The translations under genes and the position numbers were made by a program. From assembly GCA_019843655.1 (NCBI GenBank), contig JACDQD010000011.1:11574604-11638603 (forward strand): a DNA stretch of 64,000 bases. The letters are read 5' to 3'. Shown piece after piece: positions 11,901 through 22,905 of this stretch (the stretch's first letter is position 1; each line of letters opens with the position of its first letter). The notes under the pieces are model-generated. The model saw only the letters and a list, made by a program, of their open reading frames with translations. It made no database searches and was not told the DNA's origin. The stretch comes from Lethocerus indicus. Its lineage: Eukaryota > Arthropoda > Insecta > Hemiptera > Belostomatidae.

Positions 11901-12736
11901 CCCCCTCCCACGCGCTAACAAGAGGCCCCATTTTTTGGGGTCCTTTTTTTTTTTAAAAAAAACACCCACACACACACACACACTGCGGCGGGGCCAGATA
12001 ATGGCGCGGGCCTTGTGATGTGACTCCTTGGGGCCCGCCCCGTGTGGTTCTCGTTAAGCGTAATAATTACGCGGTGGGGGGGAGAAGGGACGGGTTCACG
12101 CTACACTTGCCAAACGCGGCCGGGATGATACCCAGCAATTTTCCGCAAGCTTCCCCCGTCGCCACACGGCCTTACTTTTACCCGGCCGTAAATTTTGTCA
12201 AAGCCACCCCTTCCCCACCCCCAACGTCCTCCATCTGGGCCTTAAACCGCGACGATTTTGTAAAATATTCAGTACCGCAGTACGACGAGGGGTGAGGTTG
12301 TACGCCTTCGACGTGAAACGGGCGGTCCTATTTTCAAAAACCGTTAAAACCCCCACCATCGTCCTGTTTTAAAACTAAAATATTCATCCGACATACTTCT
12401 CAACCCCCCATGCGCGAGTACCACCCTTTCCTCGCGCCCCCTGTCCCGAATATTGGATTATCTGTCTTACCGACGTATCTTCTTACCCGGCGGACACTAA
12501 AGCTCTCTCTAAAACTCCCGTGCAATCTAAATAATTCAGTATCAAATTACGCCCGTACGCCCGTACAGAATTACCGTATTATAACACGACAGTGCTAGAA
12601 AGAGTACAGGCCCTTTCTTGTAAAACGGAATTGTATATAACGCGCATTGTAGTCCATATACTAATATTAGGGTTGACTATATTCTTTTTTAAGTTCATGC
12701 CTTATTTGGATTGGGAGGGATTTTGCTCTGACAACT
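8956..12736. other. Long stretch without recognisable genes
   Basis: AT-rich DNA alternates with CpG-rich patches (for example around 9330-9420, 11270-11420 and 12000-12300). Frames reach at most ~90 codons and none resembles a known protein. The only structures noted are a T/A tract with a CA microsatellite (11943-11983), listed separately. Confidence 0.5.
11943..11983. repeat. T-run/A-run palindrome followed by (CA)n
   Basis: A run of 11 T followed by 8 A, then a CA dinucleotide repeat. Frames across it are low-complexity artefacts. Confidence 0.85.
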
Positions 12737-13021
12737 ATTAGGTTCTGACTTCCAAATATATGACAGGAAACATTTCTGCCATTTTCTATTGGCGATCATA
12801 AAAGTTTTGCTGTTGATCCCAAATTTATTGAAAAAAAGTTTATTTTCAGTAATCTAGTTAATCTGTGCAAGTGCACCCAACGAACTTTAGTTAAGTACAT
12901 TTCGCACCACCCTCAGGGACCGCTAGTTTATCTGTGCAAGTGCACCCAGCGAAATTTTATAATCGTAAATACACAATACCAGATTGGTTTCCTGTCATAT
13001 ATATGGATGTCAGAACCTAAT
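12737..13021 (+). mobile_element. Inverted-repeat miniature element (family G, copy 1)
   Basis: The ends are inverted repeats of about 35 bp with few mismatches. Both contain ATTAGGTTCTGAC at the outside and ATATGACAGGAAAC inside. The interior has two direct copies of ATCTGTGCAAGTGCACCCA-type sequence (at about 12861 and 12930) separated by a CCTCAGGGACCGC block. No coding capacity is seen and no clear target duplication, so the superfamily is unknown. A second, inverted and truncated copy lies at 43540-43710. Confidence 0.8.
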
Positions 13022-15566
13022 GTATGACTCACGAAATCTACGTTTCCGGGCAAATTGTCCTGTCCCTGCGTCACCTTGACAACTATTCTATTCCACCGCT
13101 CGCCTTAGTGTGAGTGAGGTTAGTTCCGTGTGTATGTAATAAAATTTCTTTATATTATCCTCGAATATTACAATGTTAACAGCGTAAAGCCCCAAGCATC
13201 CCGCAGAATAAAACGTGGGGGCGTATCACGTCGAACGAGAGCCTTTAGTATTCCCCAAATGCTTTTGATTTTCGGGTGGGAAATTTACTCGAGAGGTGCC
13301 CGGGATGAAACCGAAAGGCCTCGAATTCGTGGGGGATGGCGAAGGGGGGGGGGCGGTGCGCCTTTACCCCTTATGAAACATCCCCAGGCGTAAATAAAAT
13401 ATTTCCCGCTCTAACCAATAGACACGTTTCCTCCGCTTCACGGTTGATTTGCCAGGAGGAAGGGCCCCTTCGATTGGCTAGGGCGGTCCCGGCGCGGACC
13501 GAATTTTTAGTTGGCGTTATATCTCGGCCCCTCAGAAACGGAAACCTAATATCTCGACGTATATGTCCGAAGAAATATCTGAAGAGGGTACAGTGGGTTA
13601 ACTACGCCGAGCACATACTGATTCCAATTTTTTTTTTCGGACAAGTATCGGGCATCATTTTAACTTTAACATTGTCTTCCATCATTCCTCCAGTGAATTC
13701 CGGCTACGTACAATGTTGAGTTATAGACGACTATAACTACTACAAAGTAGTATTCTCTCGTTGTCTGAAAGGGGTGAGTACAACAACAGTTCTCTTTGAG
13801 TACACTTGCAGTGAATGCATAATATTCATATTCCTGATTATTGGAAATTTGTAAAATTATTTGGAAAATACCCAACTTCAACAAAGATGTTATTTCCAGT
13901 ACGATTATCGGGGCAGTTCACAATCCTCCCAATTCGAATATTTCCTAGAATTGTGAAAGTAGAATATAATAAATAAACTTTGGTTCTCCCTTCGAATTCG
14001 AAGAATAGTTAGTGCCAATTTTGTTCAGTATTATGTAATTTCCGAGAGCAGAACGCTCCAATGCTGATATTCTTTTTATTACATATTGTGATATATTAAC
14101 GTATCATTCTTCCCAGGCTATTAACTAGTCCCGGCTTAATCCCCACACAGTGCAGGGCCCCAATAACTCGGCCTTCAAAATAACCATTTATACGGATGAT
14201 ATAATCGCCCGACACAATTAGTGTTTCGATGCAAGAGTTATAGAACGAATGAGGGATTCGGGTGCTAATTTCATTGTACTGTGGTTGTTTATTACCTGCC
14301 AGCCGAGACCTGAACAACGAACACTCGAGTTACTATTATTCCGTATTTATTGGCGCAATCAATATAATCTATGAAATCCGCTCCGCTGCCACCCTCCCAA
14401 TTCTCAATTTAACCTGCAATTGAGTTCTGGCGAATCGCCGATGCGGTCGCTGGGGGAGCCGACGCTAATTTTGCGGTTAACACTCAACAATGGGGCACCG
14501 CTCTACTCTCAGCCGCGTGTTCTCCAACGCGTTTTTTATCAGTTCTCCATAAAATATCGGTTTTTAGACTAGATCCGAATCAACTACGGAGGGAGTGAAT
14601 CTTTTAAACAATAGGAAGTAAAAATTCATCGGTCACACAAGAAAACAACCTACTGTAAACAGTCAATGTAGTCAACCGAAAACTCTTTTATTTAATTGTC
14701 TTTATATAGTACCTATAGCATATTGATATACTTTAAATATTATGTGATGGGGTTACCCGAAAAAACTGATAGTTCTGAGGGTTCTGTGAGAAGACAACAT
14801 TTAAATAGAAATATTCTTATTATTATTATGGTTTATTTACTTAATGCCTATAACTAGTAAAATAAATGTAAAAAAATTATCTTATATTATTTGTGTTACT
14901 GATCCCACCATTTTCTTTGGTTTCCCTACTCTATTACTCTGTAATGCTTAGAGTGTGTGAAAGTTCCAGCGCCGCTTGAAAAGTTGAAGTACGCTTAACC
15001 ATATAAGCAGCCAACGGGAACGGTTATTGCAACGTACTTCGGCTTAGTTCTTCATGATCGTCGGAACGAGTTTTATGTGCTCAATTTAGAATGCAGCAGC
15101 ACACGCGAGTATCATATGAGCTAACGTCGAACAAACATTGTTCGCCTGATCCCGCCGACATTATAGAATCGCTGGACAGTTTTATTTTTTCCCTTTAAAG
15201 TTATAATCGAGAACATTGTTTATTTAAATTGGTACTTATTTTTATGTTGAGAATAGAAAATGAGGTTTTCGTGTTAAAGTTGGCGCAGAGAATCAATCCG
15301 ATATATTTGATAACAACGCCTCTATTCTACTGCAGATCCGCTCTTGTTTTTGAAATATGGGCGTTCTGAAAGCCACAATTGCGTGTTGATTCCGATAGTG
15401 GGAACACATATGAGTACTCGTATTTCTTCAAGGTCTGAAATGTAGACGGCCTTAATATCCAGTAAATATATCACGCCTTCCGAGTACGCCTCAACTCTCG
15501 TCGCACGAGGACGCCGTTCAAGGAATTGTTCCGTGTAATTCCGATAGCTTATCTCCACTTTCGCGC

Positions 15567-15569
<3 letters not shown>
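13022..15569. other. No gene recognised
   Basis: GC-rich frames at 13130-13719 overlap each other and contain a 10-base G run. They have no known domain. The rest is AT-rich DNA without visible repeats. Confidence 0.5.

Positions 15570-15615
<46 letters not shown>
15570..15615. repeat. (TA)n microsatellite
   Basis: About 23 uninterrupted TA units. They generate artificial Tyr-Ile repeats in open frames on both strands. Confidence 0.97.
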
Positions 15616-15616
<1 letters not shown>

Positions 15617-15871
15617 TTAACATAGGTTTTAAATACATTTGGAATGGGTGTTGCCATTCCGCGCACGAAACGTTTTCGGATCATGATACGACGGAAACTG
15701 CTGAAACCTTTTTTGCTGATTTCGAAATTTTATGGTTCAGATTGTATTTTTTGCCGGAAAGCTCGTATGGAGGCTATCTATTCTTTTTGTCTCGATGAAA
15801 TGTAATACGCGGGTTTTACCACCATGGGACCAGAATGGGGAATAAAAAAATGTACTTTTATTCATTATATG

Positions 15872-16376
15872 TGTAGATTTGTGTTTCTGTCTCCTCTCGC
15901 CGGTTTGGTCTTTTGCTAGACCGGTTTCGGCCGCTCGCCAACTTCAGTAGCGGTGTTAGTCACTATTCGCACTTTGGATGTTTTTCCGGCCACCCTCACT
16001 GCACTGTCACTGTCGCTTGTACTGTGGTGGTTGTCAGTTTGTCTTGTGTATATATACGCGTCTTGTTATTGCGTTTTTGGGGGTGTTGTTTGTCTTATTT
16101 GAGTTGAGGGGGGTTATTAACAAGATTTTGTTAATCGGCTTAAATGTATGTCGGGCGGGTGAGATCCTTCGATAGGATTATCGGGGCAAATATGGCAAAT
16201 AGTGCAGTGAGGCTGCCCGAAAAACATCCGAAGTGCCAATAGTGACTAACACCGCTACTGAAGATGGCGAGCAGCCAAAACCGGTCTAGCGAAAGACCAA
16301 ACCGGCGAGAGGAGAAAGAAACACAAATCTGCGTTATTCCAACCCCCCGCAGACCACAAAACAGGTACGTTGAACT
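15872..16376. mobile_element. Foldback element, family F, copy 4 (longest interior)
   Basis: The left arm (15872-16025) lacks its outer 40 bp. An interior of about 170 bp follows, including GATTTTGTTAATCGGCTTAA, a segment also present in copy 11 (43420-43505). The right arm (about 16198-16376) ends in CAGGTACGTTGAACT. Because the interior is shared with another copy, it probably belongs to the ancestral element and was lost from shorter copies. The right end abuts a jockey fragment exactly as copy 7 does. Confidence 0.85.
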
Positions 16377-16480
16377 CCTTATATGTGGATTGCACGTGAG
16401 CCTTCTGTCCAATGTACAAGACTTGATTTTCAATAGCAGTTGGGACCGAAAACTTCAGAAAAAAACGTCATTTCCATAAA
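16377..16480 (-). pseudogene. Jockey reverse-transcriptase fragment joined to foldback copy 4
   Basis: The minus strand at 16440-16380 encodes KSCTLDRRLTCNPHI. This corresponds to the YLGLxxDxRLTWNPH segment of the jockey polymerase. The same fragment with the same breakpoint sits beside foldback copy 7 at 25143-25199. Weaker similarity between the two loci extends beyond the fragment to about 16480. Confidence 0.7.
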
Positions 16481-16826
16481 AGCCATTTCATCGCCGTATT
16501 GGATCTTTTTCGACGCTGGAGCGAATAAGAGGATTGCCATTCGAGGACAAGGTATACGTGGGCGGGTGGGGGCTAATTCCAGCGGAAATATGACGGCGAC
16601 AGAATTCAAAATCCTTCGACTCCGGGACCGATAAGGTCCGGCGGGGGCAGTTTTATCTCGGCCGTGAAATGTGTCCACCCTGCCCGTCACAAACAGATTT
16701 CGATTAAGATTCGTGCAGGCCTCCTCGAACGGCCTGCGTTCACGCTCTCCAAATCCGGCCTACAGTGACTTACTTACGGAACCCTGTTATCCGACCGAAC
16801 AGTACAGTAGCCGATGCGAATATACG

Positions 16827-17440
16827 AGGTCTGTTCAAAAAATATCGCGAATTTCGGGTTTTTTCAAAATTTTGTCCTCTTCAAAGTAATCCCCCACCAG
16901 ATATTATACACTTGTGCCAACGTTTTTCCAATCCTCGCACTTCGAAAATTCATCTTTTGTGTTAAGATCCATCTTCGATGCCGTTTTTATCTCCTCAATC
17001 GTAGCGCAGCGTCGTCCTTTCATTTGGCTTTTCAGTTTTGGGAACAAGAAAAAGTCACAGGGGGTGAATACGGTGGCGGCGGCATTATTAGTGTGTTGTT
17101 TTTGGCCCAAAATTTCGCGCACAACAAGCGATGTGTAATCAGGGGCGTTGTCACGGTGCTGAAGCAAATTTTTGTTCTACCACAAATCTGGGCGTTTCTC
17201 GCGGACTGCTTCGCGCAACTTACCGACTCGCAACTCAGCAACTTCTCTAACGGTGATTCGGCCATTGGCTAATACTAATTTACTAATTTCATTAATTTTT
17301 TGTCCGTTTTTGACGCGATAAACGTCGCTTCGGTCCAAGGTAGCTTCACCACATATGCCGCAGTCAACGGTCTATATGGTTCCGCGCACTTAATTTTGTT
17401 TTTCGTACAAAATTTGACACAGAGTCTCTGATCCATTTTT
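16827..17440 (-). pseudogene. Decayed mariner transposase gene, internally deleted
   Basis: Reading the minus strand from about 17432, the start MDQRLCVKFCTKNKIKCAE matches the N-terminus of a widespread mariner lineage. After frame changes come VYRVKNGQKINEIS and NGRITVREVAE (helix-turn-helix region). A jump then leads to LREAVREKRPDLW, HRDNAPDYTSLVVREILG, FTPCDFFLFPKLKSQMKGRR, ATIEEIKTAS and a DWK-containing tail. DNAP is the second catalytic aspartate block and the PCDFFLFPK motif normally carries the third. The middle of the protein, with the first catalytic aspartate, is deleted. There are at least four frame disruptions. The 3' end near 16827 carries GAGGTCTGTTCAAAAAATAT, resembling an inverted mariner terminus next to TA. 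The gene is dead. Confidence 0.9.
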
Positions 17441-18982
17441 CGGAACGGGTAAAAATCGAAGACGAACCAAAAAAACGTGCAAGAAAAGCGGCTTTAAACG
17501 ATTAACTGAACATTCACAACGGCTGAAATTGTCGGCATAAGTGAGATACACGTGTACAGACATGAGGCTACAGAAGAACCGTAGATTGAATATACTTATT
17601 TCGCGGAAATCTAAAATTCCGCGTATCGCGGGAATCGTAAATTCCGCGAAATGTGTTCCTTCTTTTTCATTAGCCACAGAAAAATCACTGTAGAAATACT
17701 GAGCCCTAGAACGAACAGTCAAATTTACAGTTAGTAACATCAATACGTTAATACCATCCGCGTCAATAACATTAACGCCCCAGTAGCCGAGATTAAGCCA
17801 TAAAGCCAAGTAATTATAACAGTCTTAACCGGCGGTAAGAGAAACAAGTAATAATATCGCAGTGACCGGTCATGCAATAGTTATAATACAACTTAATCTA
17901 TCGATTGTGATGGGAGAAATGCCATAGCAACTAGCAATATCATGGTAACCAACCTTGTTGAATAACAATAATTACATTATATAACGTTGGTTTAATATGA
18001 AAAATAAGAAAAGTTTTGGTGTCCGTTAAAAGAGTTTTATTACTTGCGTTCTTGCGTCTTTTTAAACGTATATATTCAATGTTTTCCCCTTATACATATG
18101 TAACACGTCTACCTTCGACACTTCTGTCCTGTGCACGGCTCGGTTGCATAAAACATAAGCATTTTTATAACTTACTCAGTGTAGCGCTATTGTTTCTGAA
18201 TTTACAACGCGCGGGGATTCACGCTCGGTTACACGTCTTTTTATATACGTTCGGGAGAAAAGCAACTCTCCCCCCCCCCCTTGGCCGGGGATGAATTACG
18301 TACGCCCTTCTGCGGTTCTAAGGGTGGGGGAGCTTAAGCTCTGCCACTTCCGTCTACCATTATTCTTAACCTACGACACGGAGAAACCCCCCGGGGCACG
18401 GTGGAAGCATCCAACATCATCTCAGGGTAACATCTGTAGGTACAGTAATATGTATCCGAAAAGTTTACGTAAAACATTTTCTGCAACATCCATTTGAATC
18501 GATATATAGATAGATTAAACTTGAATCCGAACTCAGTTAGCAAAGTTTCATTATTCTTAACTCCTGTATACAAGATTACATAAGCACCTAACATGTGATA
18601 ATGAATAAAATATTAAATTATTGCTAAGAATCAATTCAATAGGCAGAAATTTAAGAATAATAGTTCGTGTAACTTGGTTATAGTATAAATTTCGAAATGG
18701 ATTTCTTTTCAACTACACCTGTTTTCGCCATACAATGTTGGGTAGTTCCAGGGGAAAGGATCTACAACTCTAATCAAATCTTGTAAAGTTTGACTCGAGA
18801 GCTTTTGGGAGCGGCGTTCAGATTTCGATTAAGATTGTTGGCCCAATCTACGGAAGCCCGTAGGGCTACGGGCAACTGCACTTCCTATTCTCTAATCAAT
18901 CCCAATGGCTTTTTTAAGCCAATCACTGGGGTGTCTAGTAGATGATATGTTTATTATTTGGCGTATTGATATTGTGTAAAAT
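17441..18982. other. No gene recognised; includes a nested CG-rich palindrome
   Basis: Mostly AT-rich DNA. A 139-codon minus-strand frame (17390-17809) begins outside the mariner relic and its last residues enter it. It has no recognisable domain. A C run lies at 18270-18280. The nested palindrome is listed separately. Confidence 0.5.
17598..17652. repeat. Nested inverted repeats with TTCGCGGAA/TTCCGCGAA cores
   Basis: Outer arms ATTTCGCGGAA (17598-17608) and TTCCGCGAAAT (17642-17652) are perfectly complementary. Inside lies a second inverted pair, ATTCCGCG (17616-17623) and CGCGGGAAT (17627-17635), complementary apart from one bulged base. The sequence is CG-rich within AT-rich surroundings. 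It could form two nested stems or be a cluster of binding sites. No gene start is visible nearby. Confidence 0.7.
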
Positions 18983-19211
18983 AGAGGGTGTCCTAAAATT
19001 AACGCAAGATTTGAATCGAACTGTGGCTGCCAAACTTTCATTATTTTTTAAATATTGTTCAACAATGAAAACACGTTGTTCTATCGTGTAACGCTCCATT
19101 AGTACTAACCCTAAACTATCAGCTGTCAAATGGTTTCTTTCAATAGGGTTGCCAACTTTACTGCAAGAATGGTGGCAAATTCAAATCTTGCGTTCATTTT
19201 GGGACACCCTA
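18983..19211 (-). mobile_element. Mariner-type miniature element with transposase N-terminus (family M2)
   Basis: The ends are inverted repeats of ~30 bp: GGGTGTCCTAAAATTAACGC at the left and the inverse of GCGTTCATTTTGGGACACCC at the right, both flanked by TA. From 19099 the minus strand encodes MERYTIEQRVFIVEQYLKNN then ESLAATVRF. This is the N-terminal DNA-binding segment (DUF4817 type) of a transposase family common in insects. The rest of the protein is deleted, so the copy is non-autonomous. It abuts the next element directly. Confidence 0.85.
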
Positions 19212-19400
19212 TATTAGGGGTAACCAAAAGTAATCAACAATTTGATAAGTATTTTGGTTTTGAGAAGTTCTTCAAGAGGGGAATCGAAAATTTGCAGGAA
19301 AAGTGGCAGAGAGTTGTTGATAATATTGGTGGTTTCTTTTTTAGCAAAATAAAATGAATTCCAAAGTCAAAATGTGGATTACCTTTGGGTACCCCTAATA
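19212..19400 (+). mobile_element. Mariner-derived miniature element (family M1, copy 2)
   Basis: The ends TTAGGGGTAACCAAAAGTAA and the inverse of ACCTTTGGGTACCCCTAA are inverted repeats. The interior encodes YFGFEKFFKRGIENLQEKWQ and a short C-terminal tail of a mariner transposase, joined directly to the 5' end. The junction is the same as in copies 1, 3 and 4, so this deletion derivative spread as a unit. It sits immediately beside the family M2 element, sharing the TA between them. Confidence 0.85.
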
Positions 19401-19482
19401 TTTAGTACGGGTTAAGGATTTTGAGCTCAGAAATGTGAATGCTTTAGTACAGCTTACCTAATTAGTCAAAAGTGAAATCGAT

Positions 19483-19640
19483 ATGTGTACGTACTCTGAG
19501 AATAGTATTTAATCGTCATTTAAATTCCTGTTAGTTCCATACTTTCATTTGCGAAGAACACACGGATGGTATATAAATTATGGAAGTCTTCATAAAATCC
19601 CACTGAACAGGTCTACAAGATTTCGATTAAGATTACTCCG
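19483..19640 (+). repeat. Diverged single unit related to the 393-bp tandem array
   Basis: The segment includes GTACGTACTCTGAGAATA, TTTAATCGTCATTTAAAT and ATGGTATATAAAT blocks in the same order as the units at 21712-22905, then GTCGACAGTTGAA at 19640. About one third of a unit is recognisable. A 17-bp motif (AGATTTCGATTAAGATT, 19618-19634) interrupts it. Confidence 0.7.
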
Positions 19641-20839
19641 GTCGACAGTTGAACATCCTGTTTGTGAAAAATGTGGACTAAATTACAAACCTTGAAATGA
19701 TCCATTTTGTTATGAACGTTTGTATTATTTGCGAATCATTGAGGATTAACAATTTACAAGAATAATACTGTTAAACAATTTGTCCGCAATTATATTACCA
19801 CATTTTTGTTAATTTCCGTCACTGAAAATGTAGGAAATGGAGTTGAGACAGTTTCAACAAAAATCACTCCGTATATTTGTAGATAAAAAAATGATGCTCA
19901 ATATGTTGCGGTTCTAGAATAATAAGTGTTGTTAAGCGGAGTCTGTAAATTTGTTTATAATGAAAACATTTCTGTACTAACACCGAAATTGGTCTAGCAT
20001 TGGACAAAATAAGTAATTCTGATCGTAAGAATCATGCACAAATGTAGAACGAGGAAATCATAAAACGGCTGAGCTAATATGGGAAGGTTAGATCCTGCCT
20101 TCGTGCAAAGAATGCATCCTTGTTCCGTGAAAGCTAATGAAGAGTGAATGGAGGACGTGTCCCTTCGACGGCTTCTCGTTCGGTTTCAACCCCTTGCCCG
20201 ATATCAAGTTATTCCGCTTAATAAATTCATCCATTTATAGCGAGCGCCACGGTATCGCCACCCACCCGCCTTCGACTCCCTTTCCCGCCACCCCTACCAC
20301 GCAACTCGATTATTTTTCCATGCATTTTTAATACGAGGAAAAGGGGTTCGTTGCCCTCGGCCTCCGAGCCCAGGTGTATTGGGAAGGGTGGGGGGTCGTT
20401 CCGGGGATATATACCAATCGGTATCCGAAAAGGAAGCGATTACATTTACGGAGCGCCCAATCGGACTTTAAATAACTTATAAGGCCATCGGAAAAATCTT
20501 GCCCCTTGTACTCTTCAAGAAGCACTCCTTTTTACTTCACCAATCCGCGAGCTGTTGCGTTTTTCAGTTTCGAATCGATAAAGCTACATCCTCGTTTCTA
20601 CATTATGATGGCCGAGATAAACTATTTGGTTATCATATTAGCCGATTATTATGTGTCCCAAATCTCTATATTTAGACGCGATATTCTTATATACTTCAAT
20701 GAATTTTCAACTGTTAAACGTTAAACTCAACACGCAATCCCATCTATACCCGATGCCGTAGTTCTACTCCACTAGATCCCATCCCTGAGACCCACAATCG
20801 CATATCGAGTCATCACTTAAAAGTATTATTTTTTGTACA
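19641..20839. other. No gene recognised
   Basis: AT-rich DNA up to ~20100 is followed by more balanced DNA. Frames are below 75 codons with no recognisable similarity. Confidence 0.5.
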
Positions 20840-21106
20840 TTTCTGTCCGTTGGTGGTGGTTGTTAGATTCTGATTGCCATTAGTAGCAGCGGTTTTTAGT
20901 TTCACATTTTGCACTTGTTTCGAGCCACCTCTACTCAGTCACAGGATGACAGGTACAAGGACATGAGGAGCAAGTGAAAACCATACAAGGCGCAAAAGTA
21001 GCTAACACCGCTACCGGGCCGAATAACTAAAACAGCATCAACTGGGCCGAACAGAACAATGAACATAAACACACGAAATTACGTTCCCACCCCTCGCAGA
21101 CGCCAC
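20840..21106. mobile_element. Foldback element, family F, copy 5 (old, diverged)
   Basis: Recognisable blocks are GTAGCAGCGGTTTTTAGTTT on the left and, on the right, GCGCAAAAGTAGCTAACACC, then CACACGAAATTACG and CACCCCTCGCAGAC. They keep the order of the family with many substitutions and indels. This is the most diverged copy found. Confidence 0.65.
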
Positions 21107-21711
21107 CCCATTATTTTTTTGTTGAACACGCGGATAAATACATTTTCCAATTAAAGTTTCTTGGAAATTCACAATAAATTGATTAATAATTCTTTAAAAT
21201 ATGTTCGGCGTCTACAATAATGTAGTTCTGTATGCACCGGCGGTACAGTGGTATTAAAAGTACCAGTTTTAACCAATCGGTGCTGCATCTGTTGACCGTT
21301 TTCCCTTTGATTACAGCGGTTTGACGCAACAATTCGCGTCCAGCCACCGAATATTTTTATTCATCGTCCGCGATGCTTTAATTGACTGCGCGGTTCGAAA
21401 CAAAGAATGGAGGCCCGCGGACGTTGGATGTGTATTAAAACGCGGGCGGAAGGCAGTCCCTCTGTATTTAAATAAATACCGGCTCTGAGCGCGTTTCAAT
21501 TTTCAATTTCACCTGGCTTCAACATGGATTCATTAGCTGGCGTGGTTTTGCGTATCGCGCTGCATTCGCCGGCTCCGGACTTCAATGGGATACATTTTTA
21601 GACCCGGCAGGTCCCCGAGATTTATTGTTGTGTTCGAAAGCTCGCTCGGTCCCCCTCTGCCAACGTCGGGCGATCGGTCCGAAAAATATTTCGGACGATG
21701 TCCGCACGCCC
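21107..21711. other. No gene recognised
   Basis: The overlapping short frames on both strands near 21533-21751 extend from moderately GC-rich DNA into the tandem array and look like chance. A short inverted repeat TCCGAAAAATATTTCGGA lies at about 21678-21695. Confidence 0.45.
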
Positions 21712-22905
21712 AAACGAATTTCGTCCTCCAGATGGGGGTGGCCGGCAACAAAAGTCCGGGGATACTTGATTTTTACACACTTCACGAAGCCAGTTGTGCG
21801 CAATGTGTGAACGTACTGAGAGAATATTATTTAATCGTCATTTAAATGCCTGTTAGTTCACACTTTCATTTGCGAAAAAACGTTTGGTATATAAATAAAC
21901 GGAAGTCTGCATGAAATGCTCGACAGTTGAAGTGGATTGAGAGGAGGAGCGCTCGATAATATTCAGGACCGGTTCTTTCATCCAGGATCCACTCTGATGA
22001 AGAGTTTTTCCACTCCCGGAAACCTTTTAGGGCGCTCAGAATTTCTGGAGGACATCCGCGTACTCGTAATGCCGTCAGATGTGTCGGTATTTCGAATATT
22101 CGAAAAGTGCACCGAATTTCGTCCGCCGATGGGGTACTCGACTAAAGTCCGGGGATACTTGATTTTACACTTCACGAAGCCAGTTGTGCGCAATATGTGA
22201 ACGTACTGAGAGAATATTATTTAATCGTCATTTAAATGCCCGTTAGTTCACACTTTCATTTGCGAAAAAACGTTTGGTATATAAATAAACGGAAGTCTGC
22301 TCGACAGTTGAAGTGGATTGAGAGGAGCAGCGCTCGATAATATTCAGGACCGGTTCTTTCATCCAGGATCCACTCTGATGAAGAGTTTTCCACTCCGGAA
22401 ACCTTTTAGGGCGCTCAGAATTTCCTGGAGGACATCCGGGCGTACTCGGGTAATGCCCGTCAGATGTGCTCCGTATTTCGAATATTCGAAAGTGCAATCG
22501 AATTTCGTCCGCCAGATGGGGATGGGGTAGCCGGCCGACAAAGTCGGGGATACTTGATATTTACACTTCACGAAGCCAGTTTGCGTTGAACAATACTTGA
22601 GAATACCAATTTAATCTCGTTTAAATGACAACTTTCATTGCGAAAATACGTTTGGTATATAAATAAACGGAAGTCTGCTTCATGAAGTATGTCGACAGTT
22701 GAAGTGGATTGAGGAGCAGCAGCGCTCGATAATATTCAGGACCGGTTCTTTATCCAGGATCCACTTGATGAAGAGTTTTTCCACCCCAAACCTTTAGGCG
22801 CTCAGAATTTCTGGAGGACATCGGCGTACTCGGTAATGCCCGTCAGATGGGAACAATCAATTAATTTCGTCCCGCCAGATGGGATAGTCCGGCGACTCCG
22901 GCAAA
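21712..22905 (+). repeat. Tandem array of about three ~393-bp units
   Basis: A shared landmark, CGAAGCCAGT, occurs at 21784, 22174 and 22571, giving spacings of 390 and 397. Each unit contains GTCCGGGGATACTTGA (less clear in the third), an AATCGTCATTTAAATG block, TTTGGTATATAAATAAACGG, a GGATCC site, GGACCGGTTCTTT and TTCTGGAGGACATC. Units 1 and 2 are very similar. Unit 3 is shorter through many one- to few-base deletions. No protein is conserved: frames in the units differ because indels shift them. Size and arrangement resemble a small satellite block. A diverged piece lies 2 kb upstream. Confidence 0.9.

Noticed and set aside
11930..11985. T-run/A-run palindrome as a poly(A) insertion scar
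   Set aside because: No retrotransposon sequence lies upstream on either strand, so simple-sequence expansion is the simpler reading.
15322..15798. Frames with Tyr-Ile repeats
   Set aside because: Created by translating the TA microsatellite at 15570-15615.
17390..17809. 139-codon minus-strand frame
   Set aside because: Only its last residues fall in the mariner relic. The rest has no similarity and no start evidence.
21712..22905. CRISPR-like periodicity
   Set aside because: Units are ~393 bp and wholly repeated, without short repeats and unique spacers.
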